DNA from: Treponema sp.
GTDB lineage: Bacteria > Spirochaetota > Spirochaetia > Treponematales > Breznakiellaceae
Reading direction: 5' to 3'
Length of the DNA: 30,604 bases
NCBI GenBank assembly: GCA_031278025.1
Contig: JAITLF010000096.1
Location: 1-30,604, forward strand
Below, piece by piece: positions 1 through 9,091 of the stretch. A program made the translations under genes and the position numbers. Numbering within the stretch: position 1 is the stretch's first letter; every line of letters begins with the position of its first letter. The notes under the pieces were generated by a model. The model was not told the DNA's origin and made no database searches. It was given only the letters and a program-made list of their open reading frames with translations.

Positions 1-7
1 AGAAATG

Positions 8-71
8 AGGTCTGGAACTTCTAGACCCAAGTCTGGAAGATCAAGAAATGAGGTCTGGAAGTTCTAGACTC
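8..71. repeat. Three imperfect 21/22-bp palindromic units
   Basis: Units at 8-29 (22 bp), 30-50 (21 bp) and 51-71 (21 bp). Units 1 and 3 share GTCTGGAA and TTCTAGAC and are each close to self-complementary; the middle unit keeps GTCTGGAAG. The array may continue to the left of the window. The spacing matches the 21-bp arrays found in other gaps here, although the sequence family differs. The rest of 72-159 shows no gene I can support. Confidence 0.6.
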
Positions 72-159
72 TCCCCGGTAAAAGCAAGAAGCATGACAAC
101 ATACGGCTCTTTTCGGGAAAATCTTCACAGGCCCGCCCCGGCCGTAACAGCGCCCGGCC

Positions 160-194
160 TTGAATAAAACCGGGCATCGGGAGTATAGTTCCCG
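160..194 (+). promoter_or_regulatory. Promoter of the oad operon with palindrome over the -10
   Basis: TTGAAT (160-165), an 18-base spacer and TATAGT (184-189) make a good sigma-70 type promoter about 60 bases upstream of oadG. The -10 is flanked by an exact inverted repeat, CGGGA (178-182) and TCCCG (190-194), which could be an operator. That reading is inference. Confidence 0.55.
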
Positions 195-195
195 C

Positions 196-222
196 ACTAA
201 AAGGCGCAAAACGGCTTTTAGT
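196..222 (+). promoter_or_regulatory. Leader hairpin upstream of oadG
   Basis: ACTAAAAG (196-203) pairs exactly with CTTTTAGT (215-222) around an 11-base loop, inside the predicted 5' leader of the oad operon. No T-run follows, so it is more likely an mRNA stability or regulatory hairpin than a terminator. Confidence 0.35.
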
Positions 223-247
223 ATATCACCGGAAATAGGGAGGTCCT

Positions 248-511
248 ATGACGATAGTCGAGATGTTGGGGCAAAGCGGAGTGCTTACCCTCCTGGGCAT
301 GAGTGTGGTGTTCGGATTTTTGGTAATTATGATTATTAGTATAAGCCTGGCGAGCAAGGTTGTTCATGCCCTGGGCTGGGACAAGGCTGCCGGGGAATCC
401 GCGGGCCAGGGCGCGGCGGCGGGGGCGGTTCCGGCTAAGGCCGCCGCCAAAACCGCGGTTGCCGCCGCCATTACCGCGGCGGTAACCGAATACCGCAAAA
501 CAAATTCTTAA
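248..511 (+). CDS. oadG: Oxaloacetate decarboxylase gamma subunit (sodium pump)
   Basis: A small protein of 87 residues with one N-terminal membrane segment (about residues 12-36), followed by an Ala-rich, proline-containing linker. This is the usual build of OadG/MmdD-type gamma subunits, which anchor the alpha subunit to the membrane beta subunit. The call rests mainly on size, topology and position directly before oadA and oadB, since gamma subunits have little sequence conservation. The start is set by GGGAGG about 6 bases upstream. The gene ends 17 bases before oadA. The classical C-terminal His-rich metal-binding tail is not obvious. Confidence 0.85.
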   Translation: MTIVEMLGQSGVLTLLGMSVVFGFLVIMIISISLASKVVHALGWDKAAGESAGQGAAAGAVPAKAAAKTAVAAAITAAVTEYRKTNS

Positions 512-528
512 ATTGAGGATGAAAGAAG

Positions 529-2589
529 ATGGCTAAAGTTCAACTTACCGATTTGGTCCTGCGGGACGCCCATCAATCGCTGTTTGCTACCCGTATGGTA
601 ACCGCCGACATGCTGCCTGTCTGCGAAAAGCTGGATACGGTCGGCTTTTTTGCCCTGGAAGCCTGGGGCGGCGCTACCTTTGATTCTTGTATCCGTTTCT
701 TGAACGAAGATCCCTGGGAACGGCTTAAAAAACTCAAGGCCGCCCTGCCGAATACAAAAATCATGATGCTGCTCCGGGGGCAGAACCTCCTGGGGTACCG
801 GCATTACGCCGACGATGTGGTAGCCAAATTCGTGGAAACTGCCGCCAGGGACGGAGTTGACGTATTCCGGATCTTCGACGCGGTAAACGACCCCCGGAAT
901 TTTCAGGCCGCTACCAACGCCGCCAGGAAAACGGGCAAGCACATCCAGGCGGCCATTTCCTACGCGGTAACCCCCTTCCATACAATCGAAAAGTACGTGG
1001 AACTAGCCAGGCAGTACGCCGGTATAGGCGCCGATTCCATCGCCATAAAGGACATGTCCGGGCTATTGAAGCCCTATGAAGCCTATGACTTGGTAAAAGC
1101 CATCAAAAAAGTAGTGGACCTCCCCATAGAGATACACTCCCATGCCACAACCGGTATGTCGGTGGCCACCTTGACCAAAGCTGCCGAAGCGGGGGCGGAG
1201 ATCCTGGATACGGTGATCTCGTCCCTTGCTATGGGTACCAGCCACAGCCCCACGGAAACTATGGTGGAGATTTTTAAGGGTACTAAATACGACACCGGGC
1301 TTGATACCAAACTGCTCCTGGAAATCGCCGCCTATTTCCGGGAAGTGCGGAAAAACTACAAGAAGTTCGAGTCCAGCTTCCTGGGCGCCGATACCCGCAT
1401 CCTGGTGTCCCAGGTTCCCGGCGGGATGCTCTCCAACCTGGAAAGCCAGCTCAAGGAGCAGGGCGCGTCCGATAAGATCGACGCCGTGCTCAAGGAAATC
1501 GCCGTTGTCCAGAAGGACGCAGGGTATCCGCCGCTGGTTACCCCCACAAGTCAGATTGTGGGTACCCAGGCGGTGTTCAACGTCCTCTTTGGCCGGTACA
1601 ACCGGCTGTCCGGGGAATTCCAGGACCTTTTGGCAGGCAAGTACGGCGCATGTCCGGCTCCCAAGAATCCGGAAGCGGTCAAAAAAGCCCTGGAAGCCCT
1701 CAAGATGGGCAAAGAGATCACCCACCGTCCGGCGGACGATATCCCCGCCGAATACAATAAGCTGGAGGAAGAGGTCAAGAAGCTCCTGGGGAATTCCGCC
1801 GTTACCGTGGAGGACGTGCTGACCTACGCCATGTTCCCCAAGGTTGCCCCGGACTTCTTTAAGAAGCGGTCTCAAGGCCCGGTGGTGTTTAAGCCGGAAG
1901 AGGAAGCGTCTAAAGCTCAGGCTAAACCTCATGGCGCGGCGGCGGCAGCGGGGCAGGCCGCCAAATACTCGGTTAACGTAGACGGCGTTAATTATAACGT
2001 GGTAGTCGCCCCTGCGGGGACCGTCGCCATTGCCCCTGCGGCAGGCGGCGGGGCTCCCGCTCCCGCGGCGGCTGTCGGCGGCATGGCTGTTCCCGCTCCG
2101 GTAGCGGGAACCATCATCCGGTACGCGGTGGCCGAAGGGGCGCGGGTAAAATCCGGGGATACCATCCTCATCATTGAGTCGATGAAGATGGAATTAGACA
2201 TCAAGGCCACTCATGACGGGCAGGTTCATTTCCTGGCGGCCGCCGGGTCCCAGGTTGCGGCCCAGCAGCCGGTGGCGGAACTTACCGACCCTGGCTTGGG
2301 GATCCCGGTTCAGGCTTCCGGCGCGCCGGCCCCTGCCGCCGCTCCGGAAGCCGTTGCTCCCGCCGCCGCGTCTGCAGGCGGTGCGGTGATCCCCGCTCCC
2401 GTGGCGGGAACCGTCATCCGGTATGCCGTGGCTGAAGGGGCGCAGGTAAAATCCGGGGATACCATCCTCATCATTGAGTCGATGAAGATGGAACTGGACA
2501 TCAAGGCTACCGCCGGCGGTAAAGTCCGCTTCCTGGTTCCCGCCGGGTCCCAGGTTGCTTCCCAACAGCCGATTGCCGAAATAAACTAA
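529..2589 (+). CDS. oadA: Oxaloacetate decarboxylase alpha subunit with two biotinyl domains
   Basis: Catalytic carboxyltransferase subunit of 686 residues. It moves the carboxyl group of oxaloacetate to biotin, which the beta subunit then decarboxylates with sodium export. Residues 1-270 form the HMGL-like carboxyltransferase barrel: [15 protein letters not shown] near the start, the IAIKDMSG lysine motif and the metal-binding [10 protein letters not shown] motif. A PYC/OADA conserved domain follows to about residue 450, then Ala/Pro-rich linkers and two lipoyl/biotinyl domains. Both carry ESMKMELD, with the biotin-accepting lysines at about K553 and K653. Most family members have one biotinyl domain, so this C-terminus is unusual. 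The reading frame is intact. It lies between oadG and oadB in one operon. A pyruvate carboxylase B subunit is the main alternative, but the beta and gamma neighbours argue for the decarboxylase. Confidence 0.93.
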   Translation: MAKVQLTDLVLRDAHQSLFATRMVTADMLPVCEKLDTVGFFALEAWGGATFDSCIRFLNEDPWERLKKLKAALPNTKIMMLLRGQNLLGYRHYADDVVAKFVETAARDGVDVFRIFDAVNDPRNFQAATNAARKTGKHIQAAISYAVTPFHTIEKYVELARQYAGIGADSIAIKDMSGLLKPYEAYDLVKAIKKVVDLPIEIHSHATTGMSVATLTKAAEAGAEILDTVISSLAMGTSHSPTETMVEIFKGTKYDTGLDTKLLLEIAAYFREVRKNYKKFESSFLGADTRILVSQVPGGMLSNLESQLKEQGASDKIDAVLKEIAVVQKDAGYPPLVTPTSQIVGTQAVFNVLFGRYNRLSGEFQDLLAGKYGACPAPKNPEAVKKALEALKMGKEITHRPADDIPAEYNKLEEEVKKLLGNSAVTVEDVLTYAMFPKVAPDFFKKRSQGPVVFKPEEEASKAQAKPHGAAAAAGQAAKYSVNVDGVNYNVVVAPAGTVAIAPAAGGGAPAPAAAVGGMAVPAPVAGTIIRYAVAEGARVKSGDTILIIESMKMELDIKATHDGQVHFLAAAGSQVAAQQPVAELTDPGLGIPVQASGAPAPAAAPEAVAPAAASAGGAVIPAPVAGTVIRYAVAEGAQVKSGDTILIIESMKMELDIKATAGGKVRFLVPAGSQVASQQPIAEIN
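2092..2586 (+). repeat. 300-bp tandem duplication encoding the two biotinyl domains
   Basis: The segment around 2100-2220 recurs almost unchanged exactly 300 bases later, around 2400-2520. An identical stretch of about 48 bases covers the biotin-attachment codons (around 2145-2192 and 2445-2492). Synonymous positions also match there, which points to a recent duplication or ongoing gene conversion rather than selection on the protein alone. Confidence 0.85.
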
Positions 2590-2600
2590 AGGAATTTGCC

Positions 2601-4001
2601 ATGCTTAATACGAATATGAAAAAGAACCCGGCGCTGGTAACGAAAATATGTCTGGCCATTCTTATTGGCGCCTTCGCGTTTTCTTTTGTTACCGCAGCCT
2701 TTGCTCCCCGTGTTCAGGCCCAGTCCCCGGTCTCTGCGGAAGAGCTTCCGTCCTTTAGGAATCTGGGGGGAATTATCCCCAACAGCCGGGATCTTCCCCG
2801 TGTTTCGGCGGGCAGTTTCTTGCGGAACATTGCCGAAACCACCGGGATTTACGCCTTTATCACCGATAAGATTTTGGGAGAAACCCCGGCGGGGCTTCCC
2901 ATCACGGTCTTGGGCTGGCAGGAACTCCTGATGGTGGCGGTGGGCTTCCTCATCATCTATCTGGGGGCGGTAAGGAATTTTGAACCCCTGCTCCTTATTC
3001 CCATAGGGTTTGGGACCGTTTTTGTAAACATTCCTTTTGCCGGCATGGGAGACGCTCCTCATGGGATGCTGCATATCATCTACGAAGGCGGGGTAGGCAA
3101 CGAGTTCTTCCCTATGATCATCTTCATGGGCATCGGCGCCATGACCGACTTCGGCCCTCTTATCGCCAATCCCAAGACCGCCCTTCTGGGGGCGGCGGCC
3201 CAGTTCGGCGTTTTCGCCACCTTGTTCTTCATCAGCATCGCCAACTTTCTGCCCGGGGTTGCCTTTAACCTCAAGGAAGCCTGCGCGATGGCCATCATCG
3301 GCGGCGCGGACGGCCCAACCACGATCTACATCGCGGCGAAGCTGGCCCCCCATCTTCTGGCGACCGTGGCGGTGGCGGCCTATTCCTATATGGCCCTGGT
3401 GCCTATTATCCAGCCGCCTATCATGAAAGCCCTGACTTCTAAGCACGAAAGGCTTATCAGGATGAAGCAGCTCCGGCCCGTGTCCAAGGTGGAAAAGATT
3501 TTTTTCCCCTTGGTGGTTTTTGTGCTGGCCTTGCTCCTCATCCCGTCAGCCGCGCCCCTTATCGGGTGCCTTATGTTCGGGAACTTTATCCGTGAATGCG
3601 GCGTGGTGGACCGGCTCTCCAAGACCTTGCAGAACGAGCTTATCAACATCGTGTCCATCTTCCTTTCCCTGGGCGTAGGCAGCCAGATGACCCCGGACCG
3701 GTTTTTGAACCCCTCGTCCCTCATCATCGTGGTTATGGGGCTTGTAGCCTTTGCCATTGCCACTACTGCGGGCATCCTGGTAGCCAAATTCATGAACCTC
3801 TTCCTCAAGGAGAAGATCAATCCCCTCATCGGTTCCGCCGGGGTTTCGGCGGTTCCCATGGCCGCACGGGTTTCCAACAAGGTGGGCCTGGAGACCGATC
3901 CGGGGAACTTCCTGCTGATGCATGCCATGGGCCCCAATGTGGCCGGCGTTATCGGTACCGCAATCGCGGCGGGGGTCATGATCGCGGTGTACGGCGGTTG
4001 A
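2601..4001 (+). CDS. oadB: Oxaloacetate decarboxylase beta subunit, sodium-translocating
   Basis: Integral membrane protein of 466 residues with many hydrophobic segments, and the [10 protein letters not shown] motif in the middle that belongs to the sodium/decarboxylation centre of OadB/MmdB/GcdB proteins. It decarboxylates carboxybiotin and exports sodium. The N-terminus is longer than usual: a signal-like hydrophobic stretch (about residues 17-38) ending in an AQA-like site, then a hydrophilic segment before the conserved part starts near residue 75. The start follows AAAGGAAT with normal spacing, 11 bases after oadA. It is the last gene of the operon and is followed by a hairpin terminator at 4031-4082. 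Confidence 0.93.
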   Translation: MLNTNMKKNPALVTKICLAILIGAFAFSFVTAAFAPRVQAQSPVSAEELPSFRNLGGIIPNSRDLPRVSAGSFLRNIAETTGIYAFITDKILGETPAGLPITVLGWQELLMVAVGFLIIYLGAVRNFEPLLLIPIGFGTVFVNIPFAGMGDAPHGMLHIIYEGGVGNEFFPMIIFMGIGAMTDFGPLIANPKTALLGAAAQFGVFATLFFISIANFLPGVAFNLKEACAMAIIGGADGPTTIYIAAKLAPHLLATVAVAAYSYMALVPIIQPPIMKALTSKHERLIRMKQLRPVSKVEKIFFPLVVFVLALLLIPSAAPLIGCLMFGNFIRECGVVDRLSKTLQNELINIVSIFLSLGVGSQMTPDRFLNPSSLIIVVMGLVAFAIATTAGILVAKFMNLFLKEKINPLIGSAGVSAVPMAARVSNKVGLETDPGNFLLMHAMGPNVAGVIGTAIAAGVMIAVYGG

Positions 4002-4030
4002 CGGCGGTTGTATTGCTAGATTGATAAAAA

Positions 4031-4082
4031 AGAGGGGGGAAGTTGCGGACTTGCGGAGCCAAGTCCGCAGCTTCCCCCCTCT
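4031..4082. terminator. Bidirectional hairpin terminator between convergent genes
   Basis: Bases 4031-4052 pair with 4061-4082 (22 pairs, one G-T) around an 8-base loop. Read on the minus strand, a run of six T follows the stem, so it should stop the murD-epmA transcript efficiently. The plus side has only a weak T stretch, but the very stable stem probably also ends the oad transcript. Confidence 0.88.
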
Positions 4083-4089
4083 CGTTAGA

Positions 4090-5082
4090 TTAGAATCCTT
4101 CCATAGGGAAGGGCAGGGTTCCGTCTATGGCCGATCTGCCGGTGAGGACCATGATAAGACGGTCCAGCCCCAGGGCAACCCCGGAACAGGAAGGGAAGGG
4201 GCGGCCCTGAGGATCGGGCAGAAAGGTCTTCCAGTACCCCCCGTCAATCCGGTGGGGAACAAGGGCCGTTGCGTTTTTGATTTTTCCCTCGGCTTCAAAA
4301 TAGGCGCGTACATTTTTCGCATCCCTTTCTTCAGAATAACAGTTGGCAAGCTCAACCCCGCGGACATAGAGTTCCCACCGTTCCACCGTCTTTCCGTTAC
4401 GCCCCTTTTGCGCCAGGCAGGGGACAAAGGCCGGGTAGTCCATCAGAGCCACCGGCCTGTCCCGCGGCAGATTCGGTTCCACCGCATGGATGAAGATGAG
4501 GTCGTAGAGTGCGCTTGTCCCCAATCCCGCAGGCGGGTTCAGGCCGAGCCGCCGGGCCTCCGCCTCAAGGCCGCCGCTTTCCGCCGCGCCGTACAGGTCG
4601 AAACCCGCCCAGCGCTCGAAGGCTTCCGCCATGGCGATCCTCATGAAAGGGGGACGCAGTGCTTCCGCCGGGTTTCGAATCGTCAATGCGGCGAATAGTT
4701 CTTCCGTTATGGTAAGGGAATCCAGATACCCGGCATTCATGGTGTAGTATTCCAGCATGGTGAATTCCGGGCTATGGAGAAATCCGGAAGTTTCGCCGTT
4801 TCTAAAGCACTTGCAGATCTGGTACAGGCTTTGCCGGTCCTTTGCGATGAGCTTTTTCATCCAGATTTCCGGGGAGGGAACCAGCCAGTAGGGCCGGGAA
4901 CGGGGGTTCCCTCCCGGACCGGTCGGCGCGACGCGGCGGGTCTCAAAGACTTCCAGGCATGATTCGGGTATCAGGTCCGGGGCGAGAAGCGGCGTATCTA
5001 CCTCCAGGTAATCCCGCTGGTCGAAGAAATCCCGTATCACGCGGAAAACCCCGGCGCGCAGGCGCAGCAATTCCACATCCAT
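4090..5082 (-). CDS. epmA: LysRS-like EF-P lysyltransferase (EpmA/PoxA/GenX type)
   Basis: A class II lysyl-tRNA-synthetase-like catalytic domain of 330 residues without the N-terminal OB-fold anticodon-binding domain, the hallmark of EpmA/GenX. EpmA attaches beta-lysine to elongation factor P so that ribosomes pass proline runs. Motif 2 is visible at about residues 93-113 (CFRNGETSG then HSPEFTMLEYY), and motif 3 at the C-terminus (GVALGLDRLIMVL, about 301-313). The start follows GAGGAGG 18 bases after murD, so the two genes are likely co-transcribed. No EpmB or EF-P gene lies in the window, so the substrate is inferred from the family. Confidence 0.85.
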   Translation of the reverse strand: MDVELLRLRAGVFRVIRDFFDQRDYLEVDTPLLAPDLIPESCLEVFETRRVAPTGPGGNPRSRPYWLVPSPEIWMKKLIAKDRQSLYQICKCFRNGETSGFLHSPEFTMLEYYTMNAGYLDSLTITEELFAALTIRNPAEALRPPFMRIAMAEAFERWAGFDLYGAAESGGLEAEARRLGLNPPAGLGTSALYDLIFIHAVEPNLPRDRPVALMDYPAFVPCLAQKGRNGKTVERWELYVRGVELANCYSEERDAKNVRAYFEAEGKIKNATALVPHRIDGGYWKTFLPDPQGRPFPSCSGVALGLDRLIMVLTGRSAIDGTLPFPMEGF

Positions 5083-5100
5083 CTTTTCAGCCTCCTCTCG

Positions 5101-6555
5101 TTATGACGACGCAAGCCTGCGCACCGCTTCCATCCACCGCCGGCCCCGGTCGAATTCGTTGGCAAACATGCCGAAAGAGGCGCAGCCGGGGGAGAGGACC
5201 ACGACATCTCCGGGGGCGGCGGCATCCAGGGCGGCGCGGACGGCGGCGTCCACCGTGTCGAAGGGGCCGCTGTACCGAATGCCCGCATGGGTAAGGAGGG
5301 GAGCGAGTTTGGCGCTCCCGGTTCCGGCCAGGAGCGTCAGCGCCTTGGCCTGTTTAGCGGCTTCAACCACGGGGTTATAGATCAACTTCTTGTCCGCGCC
5401 GCCTGATACCAGAACTACCGGGGCGTCAAACGCGCCGACGGCGGCGGCAACGGCATGGGGGACCGTGGCGGCGGTGTCGTTGTAAAAACGTACGCCGCCG
5501 GCCTCATGGAAAAACTCAAGTCGGTGCTCGATGCCGGGGAAAGTCCCCAGGCTTTCCCGGACAAAGGCCGGGGGCAGGCCCAGGTCCAGAAGGGCCAGGG
5601 CAGCGGCAAGAAGGTTCATCTTTGCATGAGAGCCGGGAACACGGAGTTTGGCCGGAACCGCTTCAAGGATCTCCCCGCCGGGAAGCCGGACAAGACCGGG
5701 ACCGTCCCCTGGTTCCGGCCAGCCCCGGACTGCGGCCCCGTGCGCAACGGGACCCGCGGCGTAAGCCAGGGGCCGCCCCCGCGTCTCGGCAAGGAAACTC
5801 CGGCCCCAGGGATCGTCCTGGGCCACAGTAAGGTCCCGGCTGTCCTGACCCCGGTAGATGACCCGCTTGTCATCCACATAGGCCGTCATGGAGGGGTAGG
5901 TATCCAGGTGGTCCTCCATAATGGCCGTAAGGACCGCCGCCCTGGGTTTGAGCAAGGCCCCGCCCGTTCCGTCCGGACGGAGGCGGCCCCGGAGGTCCCC
6001 AAGCTGCCAGGAGGAAAGTTCCAGGACCACGTCGTCGGCGGCGGAAAGGCTGTCCAGGAAGGTGAGGGGAGAGACCGTGATGTTCCCCCCCAGGCGGGCC
6101 GCGCCGGGGAGGATGCCCGCCTTCCGCGCCCCGTCCAGGACCCACCGCAGGGCGGAAACAACGCTTGATTTCCCCTTGGAACCGGTTACGGCGGTAAGCC
6201 GGGCGGGATTTTCCGCCAAAAAAAGAGAAATATCCGTTTCCACCCGGCGGCTTAACGCCAGGTACGGAGAATCAGGCGGTACTCCGGGATTCTTGATCAC
6301 CATGTCCGCCTGCTTAAAGTCCTCCGCGTCGTGGCGGCCCAGGACATACCGTATTCCCCGGTCCCCGGACTCCCGCAAGGTTTCCAGGGAGGGGGCCAGT
6401 ACCGTTTCGTCCCGCAGATCGGTAACGGTAACGCGGGCCCCGCAGCGGGCCAGATATCGGGCGGATTCGAGGCCCCCGCCGTGAAGCCCCAAACCCATGA
6501 CCAGGACCTTCATCCCGTCATACTGTTTTGTCCCGGAATTTTTTACCGGTGTCAT
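5101..6555 (-). CDS. murD: UDP-N-acetylmuramoylalanine--D-glutamate ligase
   Basis: Cytoplasmic Mur ligase of 484 residues that adds D-glutamate to UDP-MurNAc-L-Ala in peptidoglycan synthesis. It has an N-terminal Rossmann-like domain (KVLVMGLGLHGGG), the ATP-binding P-loop VTGSKGKSSV at about residues 124-133, and the central and C-terminal ligase domains (EHRLEFF, YNDTAATVPHA, ILVSGGADKK-like VLVSGGADKK). The start at 6555 is chosen because AGGAAAG lies just upstream. A longer in-frame start at 6606 has no good site. A shorter one at 6513 (MKVLVMG) fits the usual length of the family but has a weaker site. The rest of the division and wall cluster is not nearby. Confidence 0.9.
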   Translation of the reverse strand: MTPVKNSGTKQYDGMKVLVMGLGLHGGGLESARYLARCGARVTVTDLRDETVLAPSLETLRESGDRGIRYVLGRHDAEDFKQADMVIKNPGVPPDSPYLALSRRVETDISLFLAENPARLTAVTGSKGKSSVVSALRWVLDGARKAGILPGAARLGGNITVSPLTFLDSLSAADDVVLELSSWQLGDLRGRLRPDGTGGALLKPRAAVLTAIMEDHLDTYPSMTAYVDDKRVIYRGQDSRDLTVAQDDPWGRSFLAETRGRPLAYAAGPVAHGAAVRGWPEPGDGPGLVRLPGGEILEAVPAKLRVPGSHAKMNLLAAALALLDLGLPPAFVRESLGTFPGIEHRLEFFHEAGGVRFYNDTAATVPHAVAAAVGAFDAPVVLVSGGADKKLIYNPVVEAAKQAKALTLLAGTGSAKLAPLLTHAGIRYSGPFDTVDAAVRAALDAAAPGDVVVLSPGCASFGMFANEFDRGRRWMEAVRRLASS

Positions 6556-6620
6556 CTTCTTTCCTGTCCCCCTTTTAGCCTTTACGCTGCCTGCGGGCTT
6601 GAGCATATACGGTACCCTCG

Positions 6621-6834
6621 CCGTTACGGGAGGAGCCGCCGGCGGTGGGCAAACCCAGGTGTACGACTCGTATACCCATCTTTACAACCCGTGCACCGCG
6701 CTCTACAACCCGTACACCGCGCTTCCCATTCCAAGCCGCACACCGCGCTTTCCAAGCCGCAGGCCCGGCTCTCAACATCCCGGACTTCAAAAAAAACAAG
6801 GCGCTTTTCGGGAATCGGTTACCCGTCCGCCCTG
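6621..6834. repeat. Intergenic 21-bp repeat cluster 1
   Basis: The gap between divergent murD and the FecR gene holds six units, at 6649-6669, 6670-6690, 6691-6711, 6712-6737 (5-base insertion), 6738-6758 and 6759-6779. They share a GTAYACC(G/C)CGCTYTACAACCC-like pattern and are degenerate. A GCCGCCGGCGG module precedes them (about 6626-6646). A conserved tail follows, GGCGCTTTTCGGGAAT (6800-6815) then CGTCCGCCCTG (6824-6834), and the same tail occurs after the array at 12467-12823. Short heptad-repeat reading frames exist on both strands but look like by-products of the 21-bp period. Confidence 0.65.
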
Positions 6835-6862
6835 GTTTTGGCTCTATCCGTCAGTTCAATGT

Positions 6863-6873
6863 TGCTATAGAAT
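6863..6873 (+). promoter_or_regulatory. Extended -10 promoter placed right at the FecR gene start
   Basis: TG at 6863-6864 followed by TATAGAAT (6866-6873) makes an extended -10. Transcription would begin near 6878-6881, at the ATG at 6880. No convincing -35 at 17 bases is present and no Shine-Dalgarno sequence precedes the ATG, so the mRNA may be leaderless. Confidence 0.45.
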
Positions 6874-6879
6874 CCTAGT

Positions 6880-7986
6880 ATGTGCGCCTATTTTATGCAA
6901 TTAAAGAGAGCCAGGATTAAATTCGGGGAAATCCACGGGAAGGGACTTGGGACCGGATGGTTTTTCGTTATAGCCTGCGTTTTGGTTACTGGGGCCGCCG
7001 CCCAGGAAGGCCGGGTTTTTTACGCTCATGGTACTGAATTCACCCTGTTCCTGGGGGGCCAGGAGGAAATCTATGGACCCGGGGTTCTGAATTCTTCAGA
7101 AATCTCCCTGAGGAATGGCGATATAATACGTACGGGACCGGAAAGTTTCCTTGAGTTCCAGCTCCTCCCCGATGGAACGGGGATCAAGGTTGCGGAAAAC
7201 ACCTCGATACAAATAACCTGGCGGGAAGATCGCCTGCCGGTGATCTCGCTTTCATATGGCCGCATACGGGTTGTTACCGGGTCTCTCGCCTTGAATCCTG
7301 ATTTGTACGTCCTGTACGTCCAGGCGGGAGACGGGATGGTCGGCATCCAAAACGGGGATTTTTGTTTTGATTATGTGATCTCCGCCGCTGATTCCCTGAA
7401 TGGGGGAGGGGGGTTTCTCAAGCCGAAGCTTTACCTGTATGACTTTAGAGGTTTTTCGGAAGTAACGGTTGCCGGTAACGCCGAGGCGGGGGGTTCCGGC
7501 AGGCGGAATGATTGGCCGGTCATCCCGGTAAATGAGGGGGAAAGCGTTTCTCTGGAGGTACTCGCATCCCGTTCCCTGGTAGAGCGAAAGTTGCTGGACA
7601 GGGGGATAGTCGAGTATTGGAACCGGAACAATTTCCAGGGGACGCCTCCTCTGCCCTTGCCGGATACGGCCCTGGACTTTGGGACCGCCATTGGGACCGC
7701 CGTTCTGCCGGCGGAGACGCTTCAGCCGCAGGCGGTTCCCGTTCCGGAGCCGCCGTACGATTTTACCGGTTCTCAAAGGCGGTTGACCCGGATCAAAAAC
7801 GCGCTTCTCATCAGCGGGCTGACGATGACGGTTGCGGGTATAGCAGCCCAGGCTGCGGGGTATCTTGTTTTGAGCCCGAATGACCCGGCGGGCGTCCGGG
7901 GTCAGATTGCCTATGGGTTTATACCCATAGGGATAGGAATATCGGCCATTGTAGCTTCCCTTTTCTTTAATCCGGCTTTCCCGTAA
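6880..7986 (+). CDS. FecR-domain exported protein
   Basis: A protein of 368 residues. A charged N-terminus and a hydrophobic stretch (about residues 26-39, GWFFVIACVLVTG, then AAAQ) look like a signal peptide or membrane anchor. Residues about 45-170 match the FecR fold in pattern: a glycine-rich start, LRNGDIIRTGPESFLEF, then GIKVAENTSIQI and LSYGRIRVVTG. Such domains sit in the periplasm and often bind a partner or surface polymer. Two hydrophobic segments near the C-terminus (about 308-332 and 343-365) suggest membrane attachment. No sigma factor or TonB receptor is nearby, so this is not classical iron-dicitrate signalling. A second ATG at 6895 is possible. DUF2804 follows 12 bases downstream, probably co-transcribed. 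Confidence 0.75.
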   Translation: MCAYFMQLKRARIKFGEIHGKGLGTGWFFVIACVLVTGAAAQEGRVFYAHGTEFTLFLGGQEEIYGPGVLNSSEISLRNGDIIRTGPESFLEFQLLPDGTGIKVAENTSIQITWREDRLPVISLSYGRIRVVTGSLALNPDLYVLYVQAGDGMVGIQNGDFCFDYVISAADSLNGGGGFLKPKLYLYDFRGFSEVTVAGNAEAGGSGRRNDWPVIPVNEGESVSLEVLASRSLVERKLLDRGIVEYWNRNNFQGTPPLPLPDTALDFGTAIGTAVLPAETLQPQAVPVPEPPYDFTGSQRRLTRIKNALLISGLTMTVAGIAAQAAGYLVLSPNDPAGVRGQIAYGFIPIGIGISAIVASLFFNPAFP

Positions 7987-7998
7987 AAGGAGGCGTTC

Positions 7999-9030
7999 GT
8001 GCCGCAGATAGAAATGAGCGCCCCGCTTCCCGTGCTGGATGAAACCGGGCGTCCGGTTAATTCCGGCTGGGCGAGAAGTTCGCTTTTTGTCTACAACGCC
8101 GTTCTTTCCCAGGGGCTTACCCAGCGTATCCTTGCTTCGGATCGGTACATTGTTTTTTCGCCTACCCATCTCATCCTTCTGGAAATCCTGGACGGCGGGT
8201 ACCTGGGGTACGCGGGAATATCTATAGTCTCCCTCAAGGATAAAAAGCGGTCCACCCAGATTTTTCAGACCCTGATTCCCCTGGGATCCCCGGGGCTTCC
8301 CGATTCCGACGAAGGCGGACCCGTCAAGTTTCAGCGCAAGAAACGGGCCAACATCGAATTCATCCCTATGGCGGCCGGAGTCAGGCTTATCAAGGTGGAT
8401 GTCCCCAAATTCGGGCATCACTGCTACTTGAGGGGAGCGCTGGTCCTCAGTCCCCCTGCTCGCGCGGAATCCCTGGTTACTAATATGTCCTGGCGGGCGG
8501 AAAATAACGCTTTTGTCCTGTCCCGCCGGTCCCCCTGGTACATTGCCGAAGGGGTGATGCAGTTCGGTACGGCGGAGCTCATTTTTACCAAGGGCAATGC
8601 CTGGGGAATCCTGGACTGGAACCGGGGAAGCCGTCCCCGGTCGGATGTCCGCTACTGGGCTTCGGCCTGCGGCATGTCCGGTATCCGGCAGGTAGGTTTC
8701 AGCGTGGGCTATGGTTCCGCCGATGGAAGCGCCGGTACGGAAAACGCCTTTTTTGTAGACGGCAGATTACATAAACTGGATCAGGTTACCTTTCATATAT
8801 CCCCCGCAAATTGGCTTGATCCCTGGCGTTTTACCGGAAACGACAACCGCCTAGAGATGACCTTTAACCCCCATCAGGAGCGGGTTGAACGCCATCGTTT
8901 TGCCTTCCACAGTCTGAACCGCCGGCAGATATGCGGCGCGTTTTCGGGAAAAGTGATCCTGGACGATGGGAAAGAACTGGAGTTCCGCAACATCACCGGT
9001 ATCGCCGAACGCCGCAAAACCCGCTTTTAG
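7999..9030 (+). CDS. DUF2804 family protein
   Basis: A protein of 343 residues recognisable as DUF2804 from its overall pattern: an N-terminal LPVLDETGRPVNSGWARS segment, ILASDRYIVFSPTHL, and a central FTKGNAWGILDWNRG motif followed by a WASACG motif. No enzymatic function is established for the family as far as I know. There is no signal peptide, and the protein is rich in beta and aromatic residues. The start is GTG at 7999, fixed by AAAAGGAGG just upstream; it follows the FecR gene by 12 bases. A 21-bp repeat array fills the gap after it. Confidence 0.8.
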   Translation: MPQIEMSAPLPVLDETGRPVNSGWARSSLFVYNAVLSQGLTQRILASDRYIVFSPTHLILLEILDGGYLGYAGISIVSLKDKKRSTQIFQTLIPLGSPGLPDSDEGGPVKFQRKKRANIEFIPMAAGVRLIKVDVPKFGHHCYLRGALVLSPPARAESLVTNMSWRAENNAFVLSRRSPWYIAEGVMQFGTAELIFTKGNAWGILDWNRGSRPRSDVRYWASACGMSGIRQVGFSVGYGSADGSAGTENAFFVDGRLHKLDQVTFHISPANWLDPWRFTGNDNRLEMTFNPHQERVERHRFAFHSLNRRQICGAFSGKVILDDGKELEFRNITGIAERRKTRF

Positions 9031-9091
9031 CGCCGCGGCAATTTCAAGCTCAACAATTTATGCCACGTGGGTTACTTTCTCGATGAGGCAA

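Noticed and set aside
21..209. 62-residue minus-strand frame
   Set aside because: It overlaps the repeat and the oad promoter, with no ribosome site or recognisable content.
5455..6484. Long plus-strand frames opposite murD
   Set aside because: High-GC shadow frames of a clear Mur ligase gene.
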